Origin: Pyxidicoccus parkwaysis
GTDB taxonomy: Bacteria > Myxococcota > Myxococcia > Myxococcales > Myxococcaceae
Length of the DNA: 64,000 bases
Direction of reading: 5' to 3'
Assembly (NCBI RefSeq): GCF_017301735.1
Contig: NZ_CP071090.1
Coordinates: forward strand, 10,592,001-10,656,000
The notes below the pieces were generated by a model. The model did no database searches. It worked only from the letters and a program-made list of their open reading frames with translations, and had not been told where the DNA came from. A program made the translations under genes and the position numbers. Positions 50,503 to 59,047 of this stretch are shown piece by piece. Position 1 is the first letter of the stretch; every line of letters starts with the position of its first letter.

Positions 50503-51935
50503 CGGTGGAAGAGCACCAGGGGAAGGGTGATGCGGCGCGCGCGGCCGTGCGCGTCCGTCCAGGTCAGCGTCTGCGTGCGCGAGTCCTCGAACAGCGCCGT
50601 CCTGTCGTCGGACGCGAGGTCGAGGTAGGCCACCAGCTCCGCGAGCCCCTGCTGCAACGGGGCTTCATGGAGCAATTCCGCGAGCGACACCTGCTCGCGC
50701 GTCTGGAGCGAGTGGCGGATGTGCTCCCGCAGCCGCTCCTTGTCGATGAACGCCTGCGCGAAGAGGGCCTCGGCGGGGACGTCCTCGCTGGCCTCCAGCA
50801 CCTCGGCGTCCGCCACGCGCAGCCGCATGGGGGGTGAGAAGAGGGGCCGCTCCAGGGGCAGCTCCACGGAGGGAGACGGCTCGTTGATTTCCATGAAGGC
50901 GCGGCCCGGAGGCTGGTTGCGCACCGCGAGCGCGTGCTGCTCCACGCCTCGAATGAGCTGCATGATGCGGCGGTTCTCCAGCCACGCCCGGTCATCCAGG
51001 TAGCGCCGGAGCTGCTCGGACAGTCGCGCCACGGTGCGCTGGGTGTGCTCTCCCGTCTCCAGCCAGTCGAAGTGGATGCGCAGCAGGCGCGGGTCCGGCT
51101 TGAGCGCCTGCACAGCAGGTAGCGCGAAGACGCGCTCCAGCTTGCGAGTCAGCTCCTCCTGCCGCGCGGGAGACATGAGGAAGTCCCAGAACGCGCGGAA
51201 GCTGCGTCCCTGGTCCGAGCCGCTGATGGCGTCATGTTCGCCGAGCACCGTCTCCAGCAACTCGCCCTGCGTGCCCTCCCACGTGGCGATGCGCTCGCGC
51301 AGCACGCGGTCCAGCTCGCGGAAGCCGTGCTCCAGCTCGCGGAAGTCGGAGAGCAACCCGAGCGCGGTGTCCGCCATCTGCTGGAAGCGGTCCTTGAGGG
51401 CGGCCTCGTCCATCAGCTCCACCCGGCCCGCGCGCACCTGGGCCATCTCCGCTTCGATTTCCGCCTTGCGGCGCTCCAGCTCCGCGAGGCGCGCCTTCGG
51501 GTCCACCTCCGTGCCCTCGGTCATCTGCTCCAGGAGTGTGAACACGGTGCGCAGCCGCGACTCGGTGCCCACGAAGGAGCGGTCCGCGAGCTGCGACAGC
51601 CAGCGGATGGCGCGCTCGGCGGCGGAGGTGAGGTCGAAGTGGGGCTCGTCGGTGTCGGGCGGGTAGAACTTGCGCAGCCAGCCGCGCCCGTCCTCCGCCC
51701 AGTCGTCGAGGTACGCCGTCGCGGTGCGCGGAAAGGCCTCGGCGCCCAGCCGCTCGCGCAGCGTGTGGAGGTGGTCCTCCAGCTTGAGCACCAGCTCACG
51801 CTGCGGCAGCGAGCGCGCGTTGGCTTCCAGGAAGCTGCGGTGCAGGAAGCTGGCGATGAGCGGCGCGTGGTCCGCGACGAGCAGCCGCCACGCGGGGTGC
51901 TGGTGTCTCAGCGTGTCGAGGGTGGCGAAATCCAT
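50499..51935 (-). CDS. jetA: DUF3375 protein JetA/MksF (kleisin)
   Basis: MukF-like kleisin subunit of 478 aa. The opening MDFATLDTLRHQHPAWRLLVADHAPLIASFLHR is the characteristic DUF3375 start; a helical middle with AELERRKAEIEAEMAQVRAG is followed by a C-terminal winged-helix-like end (ITLPLVLFHR). It is the first gene of the operon. The start at 51935 (GAGG 5 nt upstream) is preferred over GTG three bases earlier. Upstream lies a block of three 67-70-bp repeats. Together with JetB and JetC it should form a DNA-organising or plasmid-targeting complex. Confidence 0.88.
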   Translation of the reverse strand: MDFATLDTLRHQHPAWRLLVADHAPLIASFLHRSFLEANARSLPQRELVLKLEDHLHTLRERLGAEAFPRTATAYLDDWAEDGRGWLRKFYPPDTDEPHFDLTSAAERAIRWLSQLADRSFVGTESRLRTVFTLLEQMTEGTEVDPKARLAELERRKAEIEAEMAQVRAGRVELMDEAALKDRFQQMADTALGLLSDFRELEHGFRELDRVLRERIATWEGTQGELLETVLGEHDAISGSDQGRSFRAFWDFLMSPARQEELTRKLERVFALPAVQALKPDPRLLRIHFDWLETGEHTQRTVARLSEQLRRYLDDRAWLENRRIMQLIRGVEQHALAVRNQPPGRAFMEINEPSPSVELPLERPLFSPPMRLRVADAEVLEASEDVPAEALFAQAFIDKERLREHIRHSLQTREQVSLAELLHEAPLQQGLAELVAYLDLASDDRTALFEDSRTQTLTWTDAHGRARRITLPLVLFHR

Positions 51936-51963
51936 CACACCTCAAGCCATACAACCCGGGACT

Positions 51964-52154
51964 GACATCGACATGCGGACGACCCTGGAGGGTTTGTTTC
52001 CCTCTGAGGGCAGGCGAGCAGGCGTGATGTCTCACATCCGAGCCACGGACGACCCCAGAGGGTGGTGGGCAGGCGGGCAGGCGTGAGACTTCAGCAGTGG
52101 GACATCGAAACGCGGACGACCCTGGAGGGTGAGGACAGGCGAGCAGGCGTGAGG
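51964..52154. repeat. Three imperfect tandem repeats upstream of the JetABC operon
   Basis: Units at 51964-52030, 52035-52088 and 52101-52154 share CGGACGACC (starting 51976, 52046, 52113) followed by an AGAGGG/GGAGGG step and a GCAGGCGTGA end. Periods are 70 and 67 bp. Units 1 and 3 also share GACATCGA before the core. They fill most of the 418-bp spacer between jetA and the divergent zinc-ribbon gene, which holds no other gene. A regulatory or DNA-loading role is possible. Confidence 0.8.
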
Positions 52155-52353
52155 TTCCGACGCGCCGGCATGCGCGGCGAGCAGGTGGACGTCGTCTGTC
52201 ATTCCTCCCGAGCAGGGGTGACGCAGCTCACAGGCGCTTCACACCCGTGATGCCATCGCATTCGCGTTGCAGGAGCGTGCCGCCGCGCCTGATTGGTTCC
52301 GGGTGCGGATGGACTCGTCGAGTACGCACAGGGCTTCGTGCGAGATTTCGCTC

Positions 52354-53154
52354 ATGTCCGTGGACGTGTCCCCCAACGCGCTGGCCCGCTGCGCCACCCA
52401 TCCCGACGAGCTCGCCAGCGCCACCTGTCAGCGCTGCGGCGCCTTCGTGTGCGGTGCGTGCACGACGTGGCTGCTGGGCTCGCTGTACTGCCCCGCGTGC
52501 GCGACGCGCCCCGAGGTGAACTACCTGGAGACGCTGCGCCTGCAGTTCTGGGGGAAGCGCGATGCCACGGCATGGTTCGTGATGTTCTGCGCGCTGCTGT
52601 CGTTGATTGGCGCGCAGGCGGCCTTCCGGGAAGGGAATGTGCCCGCGTGCGTGTCGATGGTGGCCGTCACCGCCGTGGGCGTCTGCTTCTTCCTGGGCAT
52701 GCGGTGGGCGCGCTACGCGCTGCTGCTCGTGCCCACCCTCTTCATCCTCCCGGGGCTGTCCGAGATGGGCCCGCTCCTGGTGGTGTTCGCCATCGTCCCC
52801 ACCCTCTTCATGCTGCAAATCTTCCTGGACCCGCGCAGCCGGCTCTTCTTCCGCGTGAAGGTCCCCGAGCGCGCGCTGCGCAGGCTCTGGGACATCCGGG
52901 TCAACAACCCGCTCGCGCGGCATGCGGTGTCACTGGGTGTGCTCGCGTTCTTCTTCCCGCTCTTCGCACCCGCCGCCGTGGTGTGCGGAGCCATTGCCCT
53001 GCGGCGCGTGGACCCCCACGCGCGGCCTCCCATCGGCCGGCGCGCCTCCTCCGTCGTCGGCATCGTGCTGGGGATGGGGGCGACGGCGATGTGGGTGATG
53101 GTCATCGCGCGTGCCATCGAATCCGGCGGCCTGGGCTGGCTGACCTCGCCCTGA
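52354..53154 (+). CDS. Zinc-ribbon membrane protein (B-box-like)
   Basis: Product of 266 aa. The N-terminus has a Cys/His cluster CATHPDELASATCQRCGAFVCGACTTWLLGSLYCPAC, a B-box-like zinc ribbon in which the Cys and His ligands are all present. Five to six hydrophobic segments follow, ending with a DUF4190-like pair (AVSLGVLAFFFPLFAPAAVVCGAIALRR and ASSVVGIVLGMGATAMWVMVIA). The start at 52354 is taken just before the zinc ribbon; ATG at 52309 is possible. The function is unknown; similar proteins are common in myxobacteria. It diverges from the JetABC operon. Confidence 0.75.
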   Translation: MSVDVSPNALARCATHPDELASATCQRCGAFVCGACTTWLLGSLYCPACATRPEVNYLETLRLQFWGKRDATAWFVMFCALLSLIGAQAAFREGNVPACVSMVAVTAVGVCFFLGMRWARYALLLVPTLFILPGLSEMGPLLVVFAIVPTLFMLQIFLDPRSRLFFRVKVPERALRRLWDIRVNNPLARHAVSLGVLAFFFPLFAPAAVVCGAIALRRVDPHARPPIGRRASSVVGIVLGMGATAMWVMVIARAIESGGLGWLTSP

Positions 53155-53278
53155 GCCGCACGCGGAGTCCTTCCGAAGAATGGCTGCGTGGGCTTTTGAA
53201 TAAAGCAGGCAGGCACGCGTCGGAAGCGCATCCACCACCGCAAGGGTGGCAATGCAGTCCCCCAACCGCAGGAACCCA

Positions 53279-54034
53279 ATGATGAACACCCGAATGCTCT
53301 GCAAGCTCGCGTCGCTGTCGCTCCTGTTCTCCTCTTCCGCCGCTCTCGCCGACGACGACCTCGGTCGTGAGAAGGACAGCGGCTACGAGGATGCGGACCT
53401 GGATGCAAAGTCCTCGGATGGCGCGGGCTTCGCGCTGGGTCTTCGCGCGGGCTACGGCCTGCCCTTCGGCAAGGCCGCTGGCGGTGGCGACAGCGATTCC
53501 GGCAAGTTGAGCGATTTCGTCAGCGGCGTCGTTCCGCTGCAGCTCGACGCGGGCTACTTCATCAACTCGAACGTCTACGTGGGCGCGAACTTCCAGTACG
53601 GCCTGGGCTTCCTCAAGGAGGACTGCCCCGAGGGTGCGAGCTGCAGCCTGAGCCAGATGCGCCTCGGCCTGAATGTGGCCTACCACTTCATGCCGGGCCA
53701 GAAGCTGCGTCCCTGGCTGGGCCTGGGCGTGGGCTACGAGATGCTCGACACCTCCATCTCCGCGACCCAGCTGGGCATCTCCGCCAAGGTGAAGCAGTCC
53801 GTCCGCGGCCTCGAGTTCGCCGCCTTCCAGGGTGGTTTCGACTACAAGCTGAACGACTCGTTCTCCGTGGGCCCCTTCCTCACGGCCACCGTGGGCCAGT
53901 ACTCCACCGTCTCTTCCAAGATTGAGGTGGATGGGGTGGACGGGGTGGACCCCGTCGACGACTCGCAGGACATCGAGGAGAAGGCCATCCACACCTGGCT
54001 CCAGGGCGGCGTGCGGATGCAGGTCCACTTCTAG
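53279..54034 (+). CDS. Outer-membrane beta-barrel protein
   Basis: Product of 251 aa with a signal peptide (MMNTRMLCKLASLSLLFSSSAALAD). The mature part alternates hydrophobic and polar residues with aromatic belts, for example GFALGLRAGYGLPFG, LDAGYFINSNVYVGANFQYGLGF and LRPWLGLGVGYEML, and ends in VRMQVHF, a typical C-terminal aromatic barrel signature. It should be a small (8-10-strand) outer-membrane porin-like or structural protein. AGGA precedes the start closely. A strong terminator follows. Confidence 0.88.
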   Translation: MMNTRMLCKLASLSLLFSSSAALADDDLGREKDSGYEDADLDAKSSDGAGFALGLRAGYGLPFGKAAGGGDSDSGKLSDFVSGVVPLQLDAGYFINSNVYVGANFQYGLGFLKEDCPEGASCSLSQMRLGLNVAYHFMPGQKLRPWLGLGVGYEMLDTSISATQLGISAKVKQSVRGLEFAAFQGGFDYKLNDSFSVGPFLTATVGQYSTVSSKIEVDGVDGVDPVDDSQDIEEKAIHTWLQGGVRMQVHF

Positions 54035-54057
54035 TCTCGTGACGGTGTGAAGCACTC

Positions 54058-54095
54058 AGCGCCGGTACCTGCGAAGGTGCCGGCGCTTTGCTTTC
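54058..54095 (+). terminator. Terminator after the outer-membrane barrel gene
   Basis: Arms AGCGCCGGTACC (54058-54069) and GGTGCCGGCGCT (54076-54087) pair with a single mismatch across a 6-nt loop, followed by TTGCTTTCT. Confidence 0.85.
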
Positions 54096-54199
54096 TGGCC
54101 GCACGGGGCCATTTCCCGGTGCGCCTCACTTCCGCAATATCGGTCAGGCACGCGCGGGGACGCGTCGGTACCTTTCCGAGCGTCAAGGGAGGCACTTCG

Positions 54200-55084
54200 G
54201 TGACTGCAGCGGACGCGGACGCATACCTCGCCAGATTCCGTCGGGTGCTCGAGTTCATCGACGCGCACCTGGACGGCGATTTGAGCGTGGAAGGGCTCAG
54301 CCGCGTGGCTGCCTTCTCGAAGTTCCACTTCCACCGGCAGTTCTCCTCGCTCTTCGGGATGGGCGTCTACGAGTACGTCCAGTTGCAGCGCCTGAAGCGC
54401 GCCTCGTACCAGCTCGCCTTTCGCGAGCAGCGCTCCATCATCGACGTCGCACTGGAGAGTGGTTACGAGGGCCCCGAGGCCTTCGCACGCGCCTTCAAGA
54501 AGCGCGTGGGACAGACGCCCTCGGAGTTCCGGAAGCAGCCGCGGTGGGAGCCCTGGCGCGCGACGTACCAACCGCTGAGCGAGCTGAGGAACCGCCACAT
54601 GAAGCCCACCCCGCAGGCCTCACAGGTCCGCATCATCGACTTCCCGGAGACGAAGGTCGCCGCCCTCCAGCACCGGGGAGACCCGCGCCGCATCGGCGAC
54701 TCCGTGCGCACGTTCATCACCTGGCGCAAGGCGCATCACCTGCACCCCAGCCGAAGTGCCACCTTCAACATCCTCTACGACAACCCCGAGGAGGTTGCTC
54801 CCGAGGACTACCGGCTCGACATCTGCGCCGCCACGGACCTCGAGGTGAAGGAGAACCCGCAGGGCGTCGTGTCCAAGGTCATCCCCGGTGGCCGGTGCGC
54901 GGTGCTGCGGCACGTGGGCTCGGATGACACGCTGGCGGCCACCGTGCGCTACCTCTACGCGGAGTGGCTGCCCCAGAGCGGCGAGGAGCTCCGCGACTTC
55001 CCGCTGGTCTTCCAGCGCGTCGCCTTCTTCCCCGACGTGCCCGAGCACGAGGCCGTCACCGACGTGTTCCTGCCGCTGAAGTGA
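54200..55084 (+). CDS. AraC-family regulator with GyrI-like effector domain
   Basis: Product of 294 aa. The N-terminal AraC DNA-binding domain (about 8-110) contains both helix-turn-helix units, LSVEGLSRVAAFSKFHFHRQFS and IIDVALESGYEGPEAFARAFKKRVGQTPSEFR. The C-terminal domain (about 135-294) is GyrI/SOUL-like small-molecule binding, with VAALQHRGDPRRIGDSVRTFITWR and a final AVTDVFLPLK. This is the layout of Rob/BmrR-type regulators that sense drugs or lipophilic compounds. The start is the GTG at 54200 with GGGAGG 8 nt upstream. It ends directly next to the convergent antiporter gene. Confidence 0.92.
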   Translation: MTAADADAYLARFRRVLEFIDAHLDGDLSVEGLSRVAAFSKFHFHRQFSSLFGMGVYEYVQLQRLKRASYQLAFREQRSIIDVALESGYEGPEAFARAFKKRVGQTPSEFRKQPRWEPWRATYQPLSELRNRHMKPTPQASQVRIIDFPETKVAALQHRGDPRRIGDSVRTFITWRKAHHLHPSRSATFNILYDNPEEVAPEDYRLDICAATDLEVKENPQGVVSKVIPGGRCAVLRHVGSDDTLAATVRYLYAEWLPQSGEELRDFPLVFQRVAFFPDVPEHEAVTDVFLPLK

Positions 55085-56923
55085 CTACGGCTTCGTCCCG
55101 TCGTCCTTCGGCGCCTCGGCCGCGGGCGCCGGGTTCAGGGTCACGGACTGGCGCTGGGGGGGGATGAACGGCTCGGGCCGGGGCGCGGGGCGCGTGTAGA
55201 GCTTGTCCCGGCTCACCGCGACGACGTCCTGGCCCTGCTGCTGCAGCGCGAAGCGGTCCCTGTCCCGCTGGCGGATGTCCTCCTCCACCTCCGCCACGCG
55301 CTCCGGGGGCAGCCCCATTCCCACCAGCGCGGCCCGCCCGAAGGCGATGGCGCTCTCGAACGTCTCGCGGAGCTGGAAGTGCGCGCCACGCTGTATCAAC
55401 TCCAGCGCGTGCCCGCGGTCGTACGCGCGCACGTACACCTCCGCGAGCGGGAAGGACGTCCGGCACAGCTCCAGGATGCGGGTGGCGGACTCCTGGCGCT
55501 CCACGCACACGCAGATGAGCCGCGCCCGCTCCGCGCCCGCCGCGCGCAGCACGTCCAGCCGCGTGCCGTCGCCGTAGTACACCTTGAAGCCGAACCGCTC
55601 GGCGGCCTCAATCATCTCCACGTCGATGTCGATGGTGGTGACGTCCACGCCCTCGGCCAGCAGCAACTGACTGACAATCTGGCCGAACCGCCCGAAGCCG
55701 ATGATGAGCACCGAGCCGCGCGCGTCCCGGAAGTCCTCCTTGCGCTCGGGCGCCGCGCTCTTGCGGACGAACCGGGGTGCGAGCGCGGCGATGACCGGCG
55801 TCAGCGCCATGCTGAGCGTCACCAGCACCACGAGCAGCGTGGCCTGCTCCTGATGCATCACCCCCGCCGCCACCGCGGTGGAGAAGAGGACGAAGCCGAA
55901 CTCGCCACCCTGTGGCAAGAGCAACGCGGTGCGGATGGCCACGTCGTGCGGGTTGCGCAGCAGCCGCATGAGCCCGTACACCACCGACGTCTTGATGAAG
56001 GTGAGCGTCACCACCGCGCCGAGCAGCAGCGCCCAGTGGCTCACGATGGCAGACACGTCCACCGTCATGCCCACGGAGATGAAGAACAGGCCGAGGAGCA
56101 GTCCGCGGAAGGGCTCCAGGTCCGCCTCCAATTCATGCCGGTACGTCGACTCCGCGAGCAGCACGCCCGCGAGGAATGCTCCGAGCGCCGAGGACAGTCC
56201 CACGTATGTCATCAGCGTGGCCGCCGCGATGACCACGAGCAGGGCGGCCGCCGTCATCACCTCGTGCGCGCCCGCGCTGGCCAGCACGCGGAAGAAGGGG
56301 CTGAGCAGGTAGCGGCCGGTGAGCACCACCACCGCCACCGCGCCCAGCATCTTCGCCGCTGCAATCCACACCGGGTCTCCCCCGGTCGAGTCCACCGGAG
56401 AGAGCAGCGCCACCAGCGCGAGCAGCGGGACGATGGCCAGGTCCTGCAGCAGGAGAATGGCGAAGGCCTTCTGGCCGTGGGCGCTCTGCACCTCGCCGCG
56501 CTCGTTGAGGAGCTGCATCACCAGCGCCGTGGACGACAGCGCGAGCCCCAGTCCCGCGATGAGCGCGGCCTGCCACGGACGGTGGGCCACGAGGAGCGGG
56601 TAGAGCATGGTGAGCAGGCCGGTGAGGATGACCTGCCCCGTGCCGAGCACGAAGATGTCCCGGCGCATGGCCCACAGCCGCGTGAGGTTCAGCTCCAGGC
56701 CGATGATGAAGAGGAAGAGCACCACGCCCAACTCGGCGATGTGCATGACCGAAGCGGAGTCGGAGAACAGCCCCAGGCCGAAGGGCCCGATGACGAGCCC
56801 CGCGGCCAGGTAGCCGAGGATGGAGCCGAGACGCAGCTTGCGGAACAGCGGCACGGCCACGACGGCCGCTCCGAGAAAGATGAGCGCCTCGACGTAGACG
56901 GGAGTCTCGGGGCTGGCGGCCAT
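55085..56923 (-). CDS. CPA2 monovalent cation:proton antiporter (KefB/C-like)
   Basis: Membrane transporter of 612 aa with 12-13 helices (to about residue 400; VYVEALIFLGAAVVAVPLFRKLRLGSILGYLAAGLVIGP opens it) and a cytoplasmic RCK/TrkA-N domain (about 415-530) with the Rossmann motif VLIIGFGRFGQIVSQLL. The C-terminal 80 residues are polar and probably disordered. It should exchange K+ or Na+ for H+ under control of NAD(H) or another ligand. The start at 56923 was chosen because the first helix begins 10 residues later. Its stop touches the AraC gene stop. Confidence 0.92.
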   Translation of the reverse strand: MAASPETPVYVEALIFLGAAVVAVPLFRKLRLGSILGYLAAGLVIGPFGLGLFSDSASVMHIAELGVVLFLFIIGLELNLTRLWAMRRDIFVLGTGQVILTGLLTMLYPLLVAHRPWQAALIAGLGLALSSTALVMQLLNERGEVQSAHGQKAFAILLLQDLAIVPLLALVALLSPVDSTGGDPVWIAAAKMLGAVAVVVLTGRYLLSPFFRVLASAGAHEVMTAAALLVVIAAATLMTYVGLSSALGAFLAGVLLAESTYRHELEADLEPFRGLLLGLFFISVGMTVDVSAIVSHWALLLGAVVTLTFIKTSVVYGLMRLLRNPHDVAIRTALLLPQGGEFGFVLFSTAVAAGVMHQEQATLLVVLVTLSMALTPVIAALAPRFVRKSAAPERKEDFRDARGSVLIIGFGRFGQIVSQLLLAEGVDVTTIDIDVEMIEAAERFGFKVYYGDGTRLDVLRAAGAERARLICVCVERQESATRILELCRTSFPLAEVYVRAYDRGHALELIQRGAHFQLRETFESAIAFGRAALVGMGLPPERVAEVEEDIRQRDRDRFALQQQGQDVVAVSRDKLYTRPAPRPEPFIPPQRQSVTLNPAPAAEAPKDDGTKP

Positions 56924-57040
56924 GGGGATACCTGGGGGCGGTGGAACGTCCGCCCTCCTAGTCCAGAGTGGCCCCCGTGCGATAGGCGTTCCCGGCGCCT
57001 CCGAGCCATTACTGGCGTGCCGGTGCCGGGTCTGGCGCGG

Positions 57041-57134
57041 ACGCGAAGGCCGTGTGCCGGAGGCAGCGGATCCAGCGTCGAGCGAGCCGTGCAGACGCAA
57101 AGGCCGTGCACCGGAGGATGCCCGGGCACGGCCT
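57041..57134. repeat. Direct repeat and hairpin downstream of the DUF4382 gene
   Basis: A 23-bp unit at 57041-57063 recurs at 57095-57117 with three mismatches, offset 54 bp. The second copy forms a hairpin, AGGCCGTGC (57101-57109) with GCACGGCCT (57126-57134), which could terminate the minus-strand DUF4382 transcript; no T-run follows. Confidence 0.65.
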
Positions 57135-57178
57135 CGGAGGAAGCAGCAGCGGTGGGGTGCGTCACCGCACTCCCGGTG

Positions 57179-57988
57179 TCACTTCTCCTCGGACTTCCGC
57201 AAGTCTCCGCTCTTCTTGATGTTGCTCTTCACGGTGCCCTCGGCGTCGCCGCACTTGCCGCCGGCCTTGGCGTCGATGCGGACCGTGTTGTTGGCCACCT
57301 CGACATCGCCGGAGCGGATGCAATCGCCCAGGGGCAGTCCCTCCAGCCACACCTGCGGCTTGAGGAACGCGATGAGCGAGCCACCCTCGGGCACCTCGAC
57401 GCCCGTGGAGGACTCGAAGCGCGCGTCCTCGCTGAACTTGAAGAACATCTCCAGCTTCCGCGCCGCACCATCCACCGAGAAGTCCGCACGCGCCAGGAAG
57501 CTGTAGCCGACGAGCGGCTCGTTGGCGCCCACGTCCTCGGCCTTCGCCTCCTCCAGCCGGAAGTCGATGCGCTTGTACGTGCCCGCGGGAATCACCAGCC
57601 CGGAGATGTCGGGCGTCGTCGTGCCCGTCATCAGGTCCACCACGATGGGGCCAGGCACTACGAGCGTCTTCGAGTCATCCGCCGCCTTGCACTCCGCGCC
57701 GGAGAGGAGGCCTTTGACGTCCTCGCACTTCTTACCCTTGGGCAAATCCAGACGGATGTCGCGCAGGTGGATGCGCGCCTGTGTGAGGGTGAACGAGGTG
57801 CCGTCGCTGGACTGGAAGACGGTGGAGGGCACCGGCTCCGATGCCGCCTGCACCCAGGCGCTGGAGATGTCTACCGCGCGGTCATTCGACGTGAAGCGCA
57901 GGGCGGCGCCATCGCCTCCACAGGCGCTGAGTCCGAGGGCGAGCGAGGACAGTACGAGGCCGCGGACGGCATGAGTCCGAAAGGTCAT
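57179..57988 (-). CDS. DUF4382-like lipoprotein
   Basis: Product of 269 aa. The signal MTFRTHAVRGLVLSSLALGLSACGG has a clear lipobox LSAC (C23). The mature domain contains VDLMTGTTTPDISGLVIPAGTYKRIDFRLEEA, which resembles DUF4382, a beta-rich envelope domain found in lipoproteins; the SFTLTQARIHLRDIRLDLP strand fits. It ends in a polar Lys/Glu-rich tail. The start at 57988 has only a weak ribosome site. The function is unknown. It diverges from the secretin-like gene. Confidence 0.78.
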   Translation of the reverse strand: MTFRTHAVRGLVLSSLALGLSACGGDGAALRFTSNDRAVDISSAWVQAASEPVPSTVFQSSDGTSFTLTQARIHLRDIRLDLPKGKKCEDVKGLLSGAECKAADDSKTLVVPGPIVVDLMTGTTTPDISGLVIPAGTYKRIDFRLEEAKAEDVGANEPLVGYSFLARADFSVDGAARKLEMFFKFSEDARFESSTGVEVPEGGSLIAFLKPQVWLEGLPLGDCIRSGDVEVANNTVRIDAKAGGKCGDAEGTVKSNIKKSGDLRKSEEK

Positions 57989-58210
57989 GAGGATGTGGGG
58001 TGTTGGGGGACGCCCGGGCCGCGTCCGGTGACAGCCTGAAGACCTGTTCCCCGGAGGAACGGCCACCGTCCCCGGAGGGCAGTGCACGTCCGCATGTGTG
58101 GGCACCGCCACACCCGGTGGAGGTGCTCGCTCGCCCGCTCGCACGGAAGGCCGTGTGAGCGCGTGGGCTGCCGGCGGTATCCTTGGAGCGTCTCGCGGGA
58201 GGTCCCTTCC

Positions 58211-58729
58211 ATGTCCCGAGTCAGAGCCGCCGTGCTCGCGTTGGCGCTGCTGGGTGCGCCGAGCTTCGCTGCTTCGCCGAAGGCGGAGGGCAAGCGCGTC
58301 ACTGTCGACATCGTCCGCGCGGACATCCACAACGTGCTGCGCATGCTGGCGGACATGGGGCGTTTGAATCTCGTGGTGGACGACGAGGTCCAGGGCACGG
58401 TGACACTGCGGCTGCGCAACGTGCCGTGGAAGCAGGCGTTGGAGACGGTGCTCTCCTCGCACGGGCTCGGTCGCGAGTTGCAGGGCGACGTCCTGCGCGT
58501 GGCCCCGTTGAGCAAGCTCAAGGACGAGGCGGAGCTGCGCGTGAAGCTGAAGCAGGCGCGCGAGGACGCGGCCCCGCTGCGCACGTACTTCATTCCCGTG
58601 AACTACGCGCGCGCCGCGGACCTGGTGCCGCACGTGCAGGCCCAGCTCTCCCCGCGCGGCAGCGTCAGCGTGGACGCGCGGACCAACACGCTCATCGTCA
58701 CCGACGTGGAGCCGGTGTCGCTTCCGTGA
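58211..58729 (+). CDS. Standalone secretin N0/N1-domain protein (PilQ-like)
   Basis: Exported protein of 172 aa. After a signal peptide (VRAAVLALALLGAPSFAAS) an STN/N0 domain (about 25-90) reads VTVDIVRADIHNVLRMLADMGRLNLVVDDEVQGTVTLRLRNVPWKQALETVL, the PilQ/secretin pattern. A partial N1 domain follows (about 120-172) with YFIPVNYARAADLVPHVQAQLSPRGSVSVDARTNTLIVTDV. The secretin pore itself is missing, and the frame ends cleanly, so it is either a periplasmic adaptor or a decayed secretin. The start at 58211 has GGGAGG 8 nt upstream. Confidence 0.85.
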   Translation: MSRVRAAVLALALLGAPSFAASPKAEGKRVTVDIVRADIHNVLRMLADMGRLNLVVDDEVQGTVTLRLRNVPWKQALETVLSSHGLGRELQGDVLRVAPLSKLKDEAELRVKLKQAREDAAPLRTYFIPVNYARAADLVPHVQAQLSPRGSVSVDARTNTLIVTDVEPVSLP

Positions 58730-58751
58730 AGTGCGCTCGCAGCTGAGCGGC

Positions 58752-58873
58752 CGTCTCGCGTGGCGTGCGCCTCGCCACGTGCCCCATTTCATGAATGAGC
58801 GGAGTGCCACGTGGCGTGCGCTCCGCTGCGCGCTCTGCTCCCTGAGTCGAGCAGGGCCTCGCGTGGCGTGCGC
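58752..58873. repeat. Three short repeats after the secretin-like gene
   Basis: GTGGCGTGCGC starts at 58760, 58811 and 58863 (periods 51 and 52), each within a longer similar context. They fill part of the 318-bp spacer to the DUF2267 gene. Nothing else is recognised in this spacer beyond the ribosome site of the next gene. Confidence 0.7.
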
Positions 58874-59047
58874 TCCGCCGCGTGCTGCCATCAGCAGTGT
58901 GCTCCGTCTCGCGCGGGAGGGCGGCTGCGGGCCATGGCTCGGTCCCCGGGCCGTCGTCCCGGCGCGCGGGAGTGACGCGGTGCCCGTTGTCCTCGCGGTG
59001 CCCACGCTCACGGAAGAGCACAGCGAAATCACAGAGGAGGGCACGAC

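Noticed and set aside
51964-52154. CRISPR array
   Set aside because: The units are imperfect, longer than CRISPR repeats, and the segments between cores also resemble each other; no Cas gene is nearby.
55379-58039. 886-codon open frame opposite the antiporter
   Set aside because: It spans several genes and spacers on the other strand and has no domain.
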